Positions 54,126 to 61,811 are shown, numbered from the stretch's first letter. The stretch: DNA of 64,000 nt from Bacillus sp. MYb209 (GCF_002975175.1 NZ_PCNZ01000009.1:79642-143641), one strand, 5' to 3'. Made by a program: numbers and translations. Notes: a model not told the origin generated them from the letters alone.

Positions 54126-54156
54126 CAAAAAAATAACCCCTTTTACAAGAGGTTAT
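54126..54156 (-). terminator. terminator after the fragment at 54153
   Basis: ATAACC-x-CTT/AAG-x-GGTTAT stem followed by TTTTTTT on the minus strand. Confidence 0.6.
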
Positions 54157-54389
54157 GCCATTTTCTCTCCTGATTCTTCTTTAAAAAAGCTTTTCATTGC
54201 ATGAAATACATCTGCTTTTTGCTTTAAAATATAATATCTGAAATTCTCATCTTTAATGTTTTTGTAGGCTGACATAAGTGTACTATGGCGGTTGTACTGG
54301 TTTAGTTGGCAGGGATGTACCCTGTACTTCACAAAATAAACACCATGGTCTAGAAAGTATTCTTCTATTATCTGTATTACAAATAAGAT
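54153..54389 (-). pseudogene. unrecognised gene remnant (C-terminal end)
   Basis: On the minus strand an open frame of about 78 codons without a proper start reads ...[22 protein letters not shown]...[33 protein letters not shown]... and ends EESGEKMA before a good terminator. It has protein-like composition but no ATG near its 5' end, where a stop codon interrupts it. It looks like the C-terminus of a lost gene. Family not recognised. Confidence 0.4.
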
Positions 54390-54391
54390 TT

Positions 54392-54426
54392 AAAAACAAG
54401 CATCCACGCCAGGGATGCTTGTTTTT
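54392..54426. terminator. strong bidirectional terminator
   Basis: AAAAACAAGCATCC/GGGATGCTTGTTTTT stem with a six-base loop. It lies next to gene remnants, so its own gene may be lost. Confidence 0.65.
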
Positions 54427-54581
54427 ATCTAATTTATTTTAACAACTATTACTTTAAAATGAAGTTTGATCATTTCCTATTTATGCTACTCCACAATCGC
54501 GCCCGATAATTGAACAAGATAAATTCCAAGGTTTCCCCCATTTATGTATAACAACTTTACTTCTATTATAAATTTAAAGCG

Positions 54582-55016
54582 TTATGTAGAATGAATACGA
54601 ATCAACGCTTCCGCATGATTAATGCTTTCTTTTAAATAAATTGGCGAATTGGGGTGATTTAATATTTCATCAGTAGTTAACCATAATACCTCTTCAACCT
54701 CATCGGGACTTTTAGAAAATGCCTCCCCCGATTCATATTCGCAAAGAAAAACAATATCCACAACATTTTCACCTGTATCGGTTACGAATGACGTACTATG
54801 TACATAATTTAGCCTGTCTTTTACGCTCACACCGACTTCTTCTAATATTTCTCGCTTTACTGTTCTCTCTAATATGTCTGATGAATTCTCTTCTATATCT
54901 ACCTTACCTCCCACTAGAGAAAGCCAACCACCAGCATGTTCCTCTTTTTTGCTTCTTTCAATAATAAGCCATTTATCATTTTTCCTTATAGCACCTTCAA
55001 CATTTACGATAAACAT
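54582..55016 (-). CDS. NUDIX hydrolase
   Basis: A 144-residue cytosolic hydrolase of nucleoside diphosphate-linked compounds. The Nudix box is GGKVDIEENSSD...KREILEEVGV near residues 36-63, with four residues more than the standard G-x5-E-x7-RE spacing but with all metal-binding Glu kept. Substrate unknown. TAGGAGG precedes the ATG. Monocistronic at the edge of the accessory region. Confidence 0.85.
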   Translation of the reverse strand: MFIVNVEGAIRKNDKWLIIERSKKEEHAGGWLSLVGGKVDIEENSSDILERTVKREILEEVGVSVKDRLNYVHSTSFVTDTGENVVDIVFLCEYESGEAFSKSPDEVEEVLWLTTDEILNHPNSPIYLKESINHAEALIRIHST

Positions 55017-55745
55017 TTTAAAGTACCTCCTATAAATTATCCTTATTAATTTCGGGTATTTCCTATGCTTTGTAGCTTGTTCAAAAGCATAACCAAGTGT
55101 TTTTTGCCCTTTTTTATTTTCATATATGTACTCCCTTTCGAAAGCAAACGTATTTCTATATATATTGCTTTTATTATACCGTCTATCGTAGTTTTTAGGA
55201 TATCGCTCTTTTACGTTTACAATTAAACAGCTTTATTATCACTGCACAGCTTGAATATAAACTAATGCGTGAAACGGCAACACCGATATTACCACAAAAG
55301 GCAGAAAAAAATAGCCCTACTTTGGCAGTGGACTTGTTGTTTAGCTATAAGCGCGCTATACGCTATTAGCTATATGCCAGGGGTATTGTATATATTGCAT
55401 GTACTCAAATCATAATTTTAGATTGCAGCTGTTCCATTACAAAAAGTATTAAACTAACTAGCAAATATGCGATTTTTATATGGGAAATAAGGACAATTCT
55501 GAGACTGCATACTTAATAAAACAAGTATGTTTTTTTCTATAAATCTTTCAAAAGAAAAAAAGGCGTAATCCTTGATACATAAGGGATAAGCCTCTTTGCT
55601 TACCTCTTGCAATAGTATGTAATGGCAAATACCTATATATGATATCACAAATTAATGTTATATTTCCCCAATCAGGATGAATACCACTATCCAACCATCT
55701 GTACTTTCCATATAATTGAAATATTCTATGTGTCGAGGTGAAATC
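55017..55745. other. gene-poor stretch with remnants
   Basis: About 730 bp without a credible gene. A short plus-strand stretch at 55245-55369 reads protein-like (LEYKLMRETATPILPQKAEK...) but has no start and ends after about 40 codons; its family is not recognised. A terminator-like hairpin lies at 55555-55592. Otherwise AT-rich DNA with no clear signal. Confidence 0.4.
55555..55592 (-). terminator. terminator-like hairpin
   Basis: On the minus strand AGGC/GCCT plus TATCC/GGATTA arms are followed by TTTTTTTC; no intact gene precedes it. Confidence 0.5.
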
Positions 55746-56243
55746 ATGGATTCTTCTTCGTTTTACTCTATTGTGATCATAATTGCTGCGTTAGTCATAT
55801 GGCGTAGAACTTTGGCAATGTATCGCCCTATTAAAGGAAACGGAACCCGCATTCTCTTACCCATACTATTTTTGTTACTCCCCTGCATTCACATCATCTT
55901 AAATCCAAAAGCACATGCCGCTGGCTGGGAATGGATTTGTGCAGCTATCTTTGGATTTCTTTTGTCAATTCCACTTATTTGGACCACTCACTATGAACTC
56001 CGATTCGATCAGCATATTTATGCTATAAGAAACAAGAGCTTTATTATTACCTTTCTCATCGTACTTATTATCCGTTTTTTACTTCGTGATTATTTAAAAT
56101 GGCTAGGTCCAGAAACAGAAGCAGCACTATTTATGACTGTAGCACTGGGATATATCTTACCTTGGAGAATTATCTCTTTCATCAAATTTCGTCAACTATA
56201 CAAAAGTCGAATCCAAACTAACAATAACATTGACTTACGATAA
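55746..56243 (+). CDS. CcdC-family membrane protein
   Basis: A 165-residue membrane protein with four or five helices. The pattern IWRRTLAMYRPIKGNGTRILLPILF near the start and AAGWEWICAAIFGFLLSIPLIWTTHYE in the middle are typical of the CcdC/DUF1453 family, named from the ccdA-ccdB-ccdC locus; its role in cytochrome c assembly is not established. The frame opens at 55716, but GAGGTG lies seven bases before the ATG at 55746. A terminator follows. Confidence 0.82.
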   Translation: MDSSSFYSIVIIIAALVIWRRTLAMYRPIKGNGTRILLPILFLLLPCIHIILNPKAHAAGWEWICAAIFGFLLSIPLIWTTHYELRFDQHIYAIRNKSFIITFLIVLIIRFLLRDYLKWLGPETEAALFMTVALGYILPWRIISFIKFRQLYKSRIQTNNNIDLR

Positions 56244-56259
56244 CACTAATTATGTGAAT

Positions 56260-56297
56260 GGAAAGTACTTTCAGAACTTCTGAGGGGACTTTCCAGG
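56260..56297 (+). terminator. terminator after the CcdC-family gene
   Basis: GGAAAGT/ACTTTCC arms enclose a TCAGAA/TTCTGA hairpin. Confidence 0.55.
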
Positions 56298-56403
56298 TTT
56301 TGAAATACATTGGTTTTATGCTAACAAAAGATGCTTATTTTTTTGAAGAACTATGTTAATTTTGAGGAACAAAGGGACAGATTTACTGCCCCCTATTGTT
56401 TAC

Positions 56404-56529
56404 TTATTTTGATTTTTTTTGGGCTCTTAATGCGATTTTTTCAAGTCCATTTTCTCCCGCAAATTCTACATCTGCTTTTGGTACAGCATTTTTATTGTTC
56501 TTCAATTGATTATTCTTATTTTTAGCCAT
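56404..56529 (-). CDS. 41-residue basic small protein
   Basis: GGTGGTG five bases before the ATG; the peptide MAKNKNNQLKNNKNAVPKAD... ends LRAQKKSK. It is rich in Lys, Asn and Gln and resembles in composition the short spore-associated proteins of Bacillus, but I cannot place it in a named family. It lies between the CcdC-family gene and a transposon remnant. Confidence 0.55.
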   Translation of the reverse strand: MAKNKNNQLKNNKNAVPKADVEFAGENGLEKIALRAQKKSK

Positions 56530-56667
56530 TTTTTCACCACCCTTGTAGCTTGATTTAGTTATTCCTTCAAGGATGCCAACTATAATAAATACACTATATA
56601 CAGATAGCGGAGTTGTGTTTTTTCGTCATCAGCACCCACGATTTTAGTTTGCTTTCTTTTTTGTAGC

Positions 56668-56838
56668 CTATTCGATTTGATTTACTTCTTTAAATAAACT
56701 GCCCCATTCGCTCAATAAGAAATTGAATACAAAGCGATTGCACCCAATGGTTTTAACAATTAATATTTTTTGTTCCTTCGTTGGATAGATACGAAATTTA
56801 TATGCTTTGTTGTAGCTTTTGAATAAAGTTTGATTAAA
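56668..56838 (-). pseudogene. IS200/IS605-family TnpB (OrfB) remnant
   Basis: On the minus strand the frame reads NKAYKFRIYPTKEQKILIVK, then TIGCNRFVFNFLLSEWG, and stops at TAG 56668. The YKFRIYPTxEQ...CxRFVFN pattern is the N-terminus of TnpB-type nucleases. After the stop, another frame continues (GYKKESKLKSW...) for about 25 codons, so the gene is broken by a shift and the catalytic and zinc-finger parts are gone. Confidence 0.65.
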
Positions 56839-56868
56839 TTAACCTAATAAACCTTGATAAAAGAGCAA

Positions 56869-56919
56869 ATAGAAAAAGCGTGCTTTGAAAAAAGATTGAT
56901 CAAAACACGCTTTTTCTAT
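56869..56919. terminator. hairpin upstream of the YrdB-like gene
   Basis: ATAGAAAAAGCGTG and CACGCTTTTTCTAT are perfect 14-bp arms with a 23-base loop; T runs occur on both sides. Confidence 0.55.
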
Positions 56920-57021
56920 ATTCAATTGAATCATCCTTTTATAAAAAAGTTTGATGATTTTTGTGATCCTTGCTCAATTAAAGCGCCCGATTATTGAAGT
57001 TCAGTTTTAGACTAATCCACT

Positions 57022-57384
57022 TCACATATTTACTTTATGAAGCTTCAAGATGAAGACTGCTGCCACGATAAGAAGGGACACCGTCAGAAAAGTAACTGCG
57101 AACGCGCTTTGCCCACTTGCGTACAAAGCTGCGGAAGCAACAATGAACACAACCAGCTTAAGCGTAGTTCGTATGGGGAAGGAGAAGATGGGGAGCGACG
57201 CCTTCGGGGAGAGAAACATCCCCCATAGAGTGGCTATGACTAGTGGCGTGGCAACCGCGAGTATAATTTTGACCGCTGCCCCTGTCTTGATATGATAACC
57301 CCAGTAACTGAACGCAGCCATTGCACCAAGCTCCAGTAGAAAGAATCCGGTGAGGACGCTAACACCTATCCATTTTATTTCCAT
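57022..57384 (-). CDS. YrdB-like (DUF2568) membrane protein
   Basis: A 120-residue membrane protein with four helices (VLTGFFLLELGAMAAFSYWGYH; VKIILAVATPLVIATLWGMF; LKLVVFIVASAALYASG; FLTVSLLIVAAVFIL). The GMFLSPKA and GYxxK pattern fits DUF2568/YrdB. GGGAGGAAGAG precedes the ATG. By eye it is clearly GC-richer than its neighbours, which supports recent transfer. Function unknown. Confidence 0.78.
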   Translation of the reverse strand: MEIKWIGVSVLTGFFLLELGAMAAFSYWGYHIKTGAAVKIILAVATPLVIATLWGMFLSPKASLPIFSFPIRTTLKLVVFIVASAALYASGQSAFAVTFLTVSLLIVAAVFILKLHKVNM

Positions 57385-57963
57385 CCGACTCTTCCTCCCA
57401 ATAAAAAGAATTAAGAAACTAATGTTAATTTTTTTATATACAATATGTTTCGGTCATATTCTAAAATCCTGCCATTTAACTTAATAACAATTATTTCAAA
57501 ATTCTGTGATTTAAGCAATCGCTTTATTCCAGAAAATGGCCCGATTGCTGAATAAGAAAAAAACCTGCACATCAACACAGCATTTTGAATGTACATTTTT
57601 ACTTTGTACTTCGAGGATATTATGCGATTTTGGATGGAGTCAATATTTTAGGTGAAACGAATGTAAGCTAATGGGTAAAAGTTTACATTGGGATTTTGAA
57701 TCATTTATAGCTAGTTTTGTAATAAATTTCTCAATATTGATATAGATGTTAAATATGGGTTTTATATCGAAAATTAACAAAAAATATAATATCATAAAAA
57801 TTAAGATGGTTTGTGTCACTTGTTTTTCCCTTATGCTTAAGATAAGATCGTATTCGCCGATCTTATCTTTTTTTATTTGTAAATTTTATATGCAAAAAAA
57901 GGAATCCTTATAATAAGGATTCTGCAACAGGGAATTTACTCTTCTGTTTTAGGGGTAGCACTC
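57385..57963. other. gene-free accessory DNA
   Basis: About 580 AT-rich bases with no credible gene. It contains a copy of the short TTCANNNATCGGGC repeat near 57530, a strong terminator (57837-57877) and a GAATCCTT/AAGGATTC hairpin near 57901-57922. Confidence 0.4.
57837..57877 (+). terminator. rho-independent terminator of a lost gene
   Basis: AAGATAAGATCG/CGATCTTATCTT stem followed by TTTTTATTT; no intact gene precedes it. Confidence 0.6.
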
Positions 57964-58092
57964 CATGCCCATCAAGCTAACATTTTGAAGTGATACCGAA
58001 ATGAAAATTTCATCTTTTCATAGGTATCCATGAGAATTTAGTTCATTTTTTTCGTTTTAGGGTAATTCTGAATTCTTAAGTTGATGGCAATG
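57964..58092. mobile_element. 129-bp IS231-type miniature element (MIC/MITE-like)
   Basis: The left end CATGCCCATCAAGCTAACA and the right end, read inwards as CATTGCCATCAACTTAAGAA, match the IS231 terminal repeat CATGCCCATCAACTTAAGRA that I recall. The ends face inwards and no transposase gene fits between them. Imperfect 11-bp flanks, GGGTAGCACTC at 57953-57963 and GGGTGGGACTC at 58093-58103 (9 of 11 identical), look like an old target duplication. IS231 is known to prefer GGG-N5-CCC-type targets. Confidence 0.65.
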
Positions 58093-58128
58093 GGGTGGGA
58101 CTCCAGTTAGTAATGAAAATCCCCATTA

Positions 58129-58166
58129 GGGGCACGGCAACGATTCCTTGTTTTTGGGGCCACTCA
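58129..58166 (+). repeat. left terminal inverted repeat of the cassette
   Basis: Starts GGGGCACGGCAACGATTC and runs inwards to GGGGCCAC and three further bases. Confidence 0.8.
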
Positions 58167-58371
58167 TGATTGTAATTTAATCGAAATATCACTTAAACAC
58201 GCATTTTACAATAAATAAAAGGAATACATTTGGAAAGAAGATTAACCAAAATGTATTCCTTTATGCTAATACTTATCGAAAAATAGACATATATAATAGA
58301 CGTTTAAATGAATACAATCCAAATTAGGATTTTGTATATCGCCCAAGCTTCATCCTGTTTAATGGCTTGTT

Positions 58372-59130
58372 TCATGATTTTTTCTTTTTTTTGTAGAAAT
58401 ATATCCCTAAACAAATACCTATGACAACACAACCGATAATCGTTACTGTAATATACAGTGGGTCTTTATTTATTTCACCTGGGATTACCCTTTCTAAGAT
58501 TGGGCCTATACACATTGAAAATGCTACAAAAATCGTAATCCACGATTTTGTATACAACGCAAACATAATAAAAATCAGAATACAAACAGCCGCAATACTA
58601 TAATTTTGTAGTGTAGTTGCCACAAAATAATCGGTATCAATTTGTTTATTCATCCAAAAATAGAATCCTACCCAGACTCCGATAGCAATAAAATTAGCTA
58701 ACATTACAAGAAATAGTGAACTTTTTGTAGATGGATATACTTTAGGAATCCCTTTGAATAGTGTAATTGCAAATACAGAAAGGGTCAGAAATAAGGGTAA
58801 TGATCCAAATAACAATATGTTTTGTGAAATTTTGAATTGTCCTCTAATAGCTGGAGCAAAGCACATATAAGCGACAATAACTAGAATTGCTGCAGGAATT
58901 AATACGAACAATCCTTCTTTATCTACAGGTAGTTCTTTCCCAATATTCTTCATATGTTGTTTTCGGCTTTTGCCAATAATAGTATCTACACTTTTCCCCT
59001 TGTTTTCAGCTTCTATTAAATGAACTTCTAATTCTTCCACGATTCCATTTATATCTTCATCTTTTTTTCCTCGTTGCAATAAATACATTCTAAGTTCGAC
59101 TAAAAATTGTTCAGACTTCGTTGATAACAT
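58372..59130 (-). CDS. HAAS-domain multi-pass membrane protein (PadR partner)
   Basis: A 252-residue protein. The first 80 residues are a soluble helical HAAS-like region (FLVELRMYLLQRGKKDEDI, IVEELEVHLIEAENKGKS), then about six or seven membrane helices (LFVLIPAAILVIVAYMCF; LPLFLTLSVFAITLF; LFLVMLANFIAIGVWVGFYF; ITVTIIGCVVIGICLGIYF) and a basic end YKKKKKS. Genes of this type usually sit behind a PadR regulator that controls them, as here (stop and start are one base apart). It might be an envelope stress or transport-related protein; function unknown. Carried inside the transposon-like cassette. Confidence 0.72.
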   Translation of the reverse strand: MLSTKSEQFLVELRMYLLQRGKKDEDINGIVEELEVHLIEAENKGKSVDTIIGKSRKQHMKNIGKELPVDKEGLFVLIPAAILVIVAYMCFAPAIRGQFKISQNILLFGSLPLFLTLSVFAITLFKGIPKVYPSTKSSLFLVMLANFIAIGVWVGFYFWMNKQIDTDYFVATTLQNYSIAAVCILIFIMFALYTKSWITIFVAFSMCIGPILERVIPGEINKDPLYITVTIIGCVVIGICLGIYFYKKKKKS

Positions 59131-59131
59131 G

Positions 59132-59461
59132 CTATTTTCCCCCTTTATTAATCACATTTTCAACAGATAGTTTTAAATCGCTCCAACGCTCTTTAAAACT
59201 ATCCAATTCTTTTTCACCTAATTCTGATAACAAGTAGTATTTTCGTTTTGGACCAGCCGTAGATTCCCTTAATACACTCGTAACTAATCCTTCTTTTTGC
59301 ATACGTAATAATAATGGATATATCGTTCCTTCACTAAACGAATGAAAGCCATAGCTATGCAATTTCTCCGTTAATTCGTAACCGTATATTTCCCCTTCTT
59401 GAATAATGGCTAAAATACATCCATCTAAAATACCTTTTAACATTTGCGTTGAGTCTGCCAT
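59132..59461 (-). CDS. PadR-family transcriptional regulator
   Basis: A 109-residue winged-helix regulator. MLKGILDGCILAIIQEGEIYGYELTEKL and GTIYPLLLRMQKEGLV, followed by GPKRKYYLLSELGEKELDSF, are the PadR signature. The frame opens at 59536, but GGGGG sits five bases before the ATG at 59461, giving the usual length. It is the first gene of the cassette operon with the HAAS protein and probably represses its own promoter; repeated motifs and hairpins lie in its 380-bp upstream region. Confidence 0.85.
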   Translation of the reverse strand: MADSTQMLKGILDGCILAIIQEGEIYGYELTEKLHSYGFHSFSEGTIYPLLLRMQKEGLVTSVLRESTAGPKRKYYLLSELGEKELDSFKERWSDLKLSVENVINKGGK

Positions 59462-59807
59462 TTCATCCCCCTTTTCATACATATTTTCTAGTAGCTTGTA
59501 ATGCAAGGTATGTGGATGTACCTTTAAAGTTAACACTCACAAAAACAAAACGATTTCAAAAGTATCTATTTTTAACTTCTTCCTATGTTTTATCTTTTAA
59601 TATAAATATTACTTGATATATATTTTTGTTAACAGAATTAGAGTTCCGTTAACTTTTTGAGATGAATTTAACAAGATTAGTTTACAGAACACCTGTAAAT
59701 ATTGCTTAAAATATGTTTACGGAACACATTTTAAGCAAGTATTCTTGAAAATTTCAAATCTAATTACCTTAAATTCATTGTTTTATCATAACTTTGAAAG
59801 TTTTTTG
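59462..59807. promoter_or_regulatory. upstream region of the PadR operon with repeats and hairpins
   Basis: The region holds GTTTACAGAACAC at 59681-59693 and GTTTACGGAACAC at 59716-59728, a 35-bp period; the second lies across a TTGCTTAAAATATGT/ACACATTTTAAGCAA hairpin (about 59703-59739). GTTAAC-based inverted arms lie near 59630-59655. These are candidate regulator sites and terminator-like structures that would keep outside transcription from entering. I could not fix a promoter with confidence. Confidence 0.4.
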
Positions 59808-59845
59808 CAAGTGGCCCGAAAAAGAACGAATCGTTGCCGTGCCCC
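59808..59845 (-). repeat. right terminal inverted repeat of the cassette
   Basis: On the minus strand it starts GGGGCACGGCAACGATTC, mirrors the left end and is followed outwards by CATTA. Confidence 0.8.
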
Positions 59846-59893
59846 CATTAGAGTATGAGATTTAAGGGGATTTTTATTTTGTCTTATTGAGAT

Positions 59894-61060
59894 TTATAAT
59901 AAATTATTAAGTATTTGATAATCTAAAAAAGAAGAAATATCTTCTTCATAATATGGTATCCTTATTAATTTAAAATCATTGTTTTGACAGTAATCATTTT
60001 TTATCTTGTCCCTTTTTTTCGTCTCCTCATACTTCTTTTTCCCACCAAAGTATGGAACCGGTTTAAAATGCTGTTCACCATCAAATTCAATTAAAGCAAT
60101 TAAAGAGTTATTTTTATCAAAGATAGCAAAATCAAATTTTAATAAATCAATATTTTTACAATCTGGGAATGTATATTCTCTTTTAAAACAAATATTTTGT
60201 GATTCAAGGTATTCTTTAATGATACGTTCCCCCTTACTTTCATTACAATAGGGACATCTAGTTCCTGTAACAAAGTGTGAAGGAGTTACTTGATATGTAT
60301 GACCACAAATCGTGTGTTGCATAAGTATCTTCTTTCTTGCTTTTTCATAAGAGCCAATAACTTTGTATTCGTTCCCTACTAGTTGGAATACTCTTTCTAC
60401 AAATTCATCATGTGTTTTTGTTTTAGCCATACTAATTCTTTTACCTTTGCATTTTGGACAACCTTTCCCTCTTAAAAAATTAGATGGCATGACAGTGAAT
60501 TCATTTCCACAATTATTATGTCTCATCAGTACATGGACATTTGTTGCTATGTATTCTGATAGCAAAGTATATTCCTCGCCAACTAAATGCTTGCACTCTT
60601 TAAGGAACTCAATATGGGATTTTCTTTTTAAATCTCCAATCACCTTACGGTTACATTCAGGACAGCGAGAACCAAATAGAAAACTTGCTGGATCTACTAA
60701 GTACTCAAGTCCACAATTGTTATGTCGTATCAAAACCTTAATATGTGCCCTTTCATAATTTCCTAAGACAGTATATTCCTCACCTACCGTAGAGTAGATA
60801 TCTTTTATGAATTGTTCATGTGTTTTTGCATTCATATTCTTAAATGAACATACTTTACATCTTGAACCAGAAGAGGTGAAATGACTGGCTCTAACCCAAA
60901 ATTCACGTCCACAAATATTATGCCTCATCAAAATTTTCTCTTTTGATGAAGTATAAGTAGTTAAAACCTTGTATTCTTCCCCTACTAATTTATAAATTTT
61001 AGTTAGGAACTGTTCATGTGTAATTGAATTTCCGTTCCTTTTCTTTATACTTCCGGACAT
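59894..61060 (-). CDS. four zinc-ribbon modules fused to a nuclease-like domain (phage type)
   Basis: A 388-residue protein. Residues 12-275 are four tandem modules of about 65 residues, each THEQFxxxIYxLVGEEYxVL, then LMRHNxCG and ending RCPxC, so each has one His and three Cys that could bind zinc. The C-terminal 100 residues resemble a PD-(D/E)xK nuclease of the Vsr/DUF2726 kind: SKGERIIKEYLESQNI, LKFDFAIFDKN, LIEFDGEQHF and FKLIRIPYYE. It probably cuts or nicks DNA, as a homing or phage-defence-type nuclease; the activity is inferred. The frame opens at 61078, but GGGAG stands nine bases before the ATG at 61060. It heads the left side of a phage-like gene block. Confidence 0.72.
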   Translation of the reverse strand: MSGSIKKRNGNSITHEQFLTKIYKLVGEEYKVLTTYTSSKEKILMRHNICGREFWVRASHFTSSGSRCKVCSFKNMNAKTHEQFIKDIYSTVGEEYTVLGNYERAHIKVLIRHNNCGLEYLVDPASFLFGSRCPECNRKVIGDLKRKSHIEFLKECKHLVGEEYTLLSEYIATNVHVLMRHNNCGNEFTVMPSNFLRGKGCPKCKGKRISMAKTKTHDEFVERVFQLVGNEYKVIGSYEKARKKILMQHTICGHTYQVTPSHFVTGTRCPYCNESKGERIIKEYLESQNICFKREYTFPDCKNIDLLKFDFAIFDKNNSLIALIEFDGEQHFKPVPYFGGKKKYEETKKRDKIKNDYCQNNDFKLIRIPYYEEDISSFLDYQILNNLL

Positions 61061-61116
61061 TATCAAAAACTCCCTCATGTGTATTTAAATAATGATTTAT
61101 AAAGAAAAGTCCTGTA

Positions 61117-61413
61117 TTAACAGGACTCAATTTCTATTGTTTCTTTACAGATTTTCGCTATATACTTTATAAAATCAATTATCGGATATGTTATTAACGA
61201 AGGATGTTGTGTAAAATGTATTCCTTCTTTTTGTATTATTGAAACGAGTTGTTCTATACTCATTTCTTTTCGTTTAATTTTATTGTAATGTTTAAATACG
61301 ATATTTTTCCACCTGAAAGAATCGCATTGGAAATAACTTTCTCCTTTTATTGTACGGTTGAAAATTTGTTCTAACTTTTCTCTTCGATGTTTTTCTTTCA
61401 GATAGTTCTCCAT
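61117..61413 (-). CDS. hypothetical protein, 98 residues (phage-like block)
   Basis: A basic N-terminus (YLKEKHRREKLEQIFN) and a C-terminal hydrophobic-helical part (LITYPIIDFIKYIAKICK). TAGGAGGGGG precedes the ATG. Family not recognised. Member of a run of small minus-strand genes with strong ribosome sites, as in phage or plasmid regions. Confidence 0.6.
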   Translation of the reverse strand: MENYLKEKHRREKLEQIFNRTIKGESYFQCDSFRWKNIVFKHYNKIKRKEMSIEQLVSIIQKEGIHFTQHPSLITYPIIDFIKYIAKICKETIEIESC

Positions 61414-61428
61414 AATACATACCCCCTC

Positions 61429-61728
61429 CTAATCGTTAGCTATGCAAAGTTTTCTTCCGTATTTGCTATAACCAGTCTCTAAAGTTAAGATCCATTCATG
61501 TAAATCTTCCCAGGAGTATCCTAACTCAGATAAAAGTATAGGAAATAGATCAAAATTATCACGCCAATCATACATATTATTGAGAGCATCCTCTAATCGA
61601 CCGAATGAAAACAAGGGAATATTTTTCTTCTTTTGATTTTTATAAGTAGCACGTACTAAGTAAACATAAGTCCTCCCATGTTTCTTACTAAACACAAAAA
61701 AGCCTTTCGTTCCCTCTTTCCCTTTCAT
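61429..61728 (-). CDS. hypothetical protein, 99 residues (phage-like block)
   Basis: Begins MKGKEGTKGFFVFSKKHGR, then YVYLVRATYKNQKKKNIPLF. It is basic and aromatic in the first half (a possible nucleic-acid-binding beta domain) and acidic and Trp-rich in the second (DALNNMYDWRDNFDLF, YSWEDLHEW). Start ATG 61728 with AAAGGG eight bases upstream; a GTG at 61737 is in the same frame. Family not recognised. It precedes the 98-residue gene by 15 bp. Confidence 0.6.
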   Translation of the reverse strand: MKGKEGTKGFFVFSKKHGRTYVYLVRATYKNQKKKNIPLFSFGRLEDALNNMYDWRDNFDLFPILLSELGYSWEDLHEWILTLETGYSKYGRKLCIAND

Positions 61729-61811
61729 TTCTCTCACCCTTTACGTTTTTCCCACCATACTATTGGAAAAAGAGAATATGGTGGGAAAGATTTGTTTAAA
61801 TGTGATCTTAT

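Larger units (their letters stand above)
58124..59850. mobile_element. 1.7-kb cassette with Tn3-type inverted ends and CATTA target duplication
   Basis: Inverted repeats at 58129-58166 and 59808-59845 both begin GGGGCACGGCAACGATTC; 33 of the first 38 positions agree, mismatches at 19, 22, 28, 37 and 38. They are flanked by an identical 5-bp CATTA at 58124-58128 and 59846-59850. GGGG-start, about 38-bp ends and a 5-bp duplication are the hallmarks of the Tn3 family. Inside are only a PadR gene and a HAAS-type membrane gene; no transposase or resolvase. It therefore looks like a non-autonomous cassette moved in trans. Confidence 0.8.

Noticed and set aside
55454-55648. 64-residue minus-strand frame
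   Set aside because: It spans a terminator hairpin, lacks a ribosome site and has no protein-like pattern.
58129-59845. Degraded transposase inside the cassette
   Set aside because: Both strands were read; only the PadR and HAAS-type genes are present and no DDE or recombinase motif is visible.
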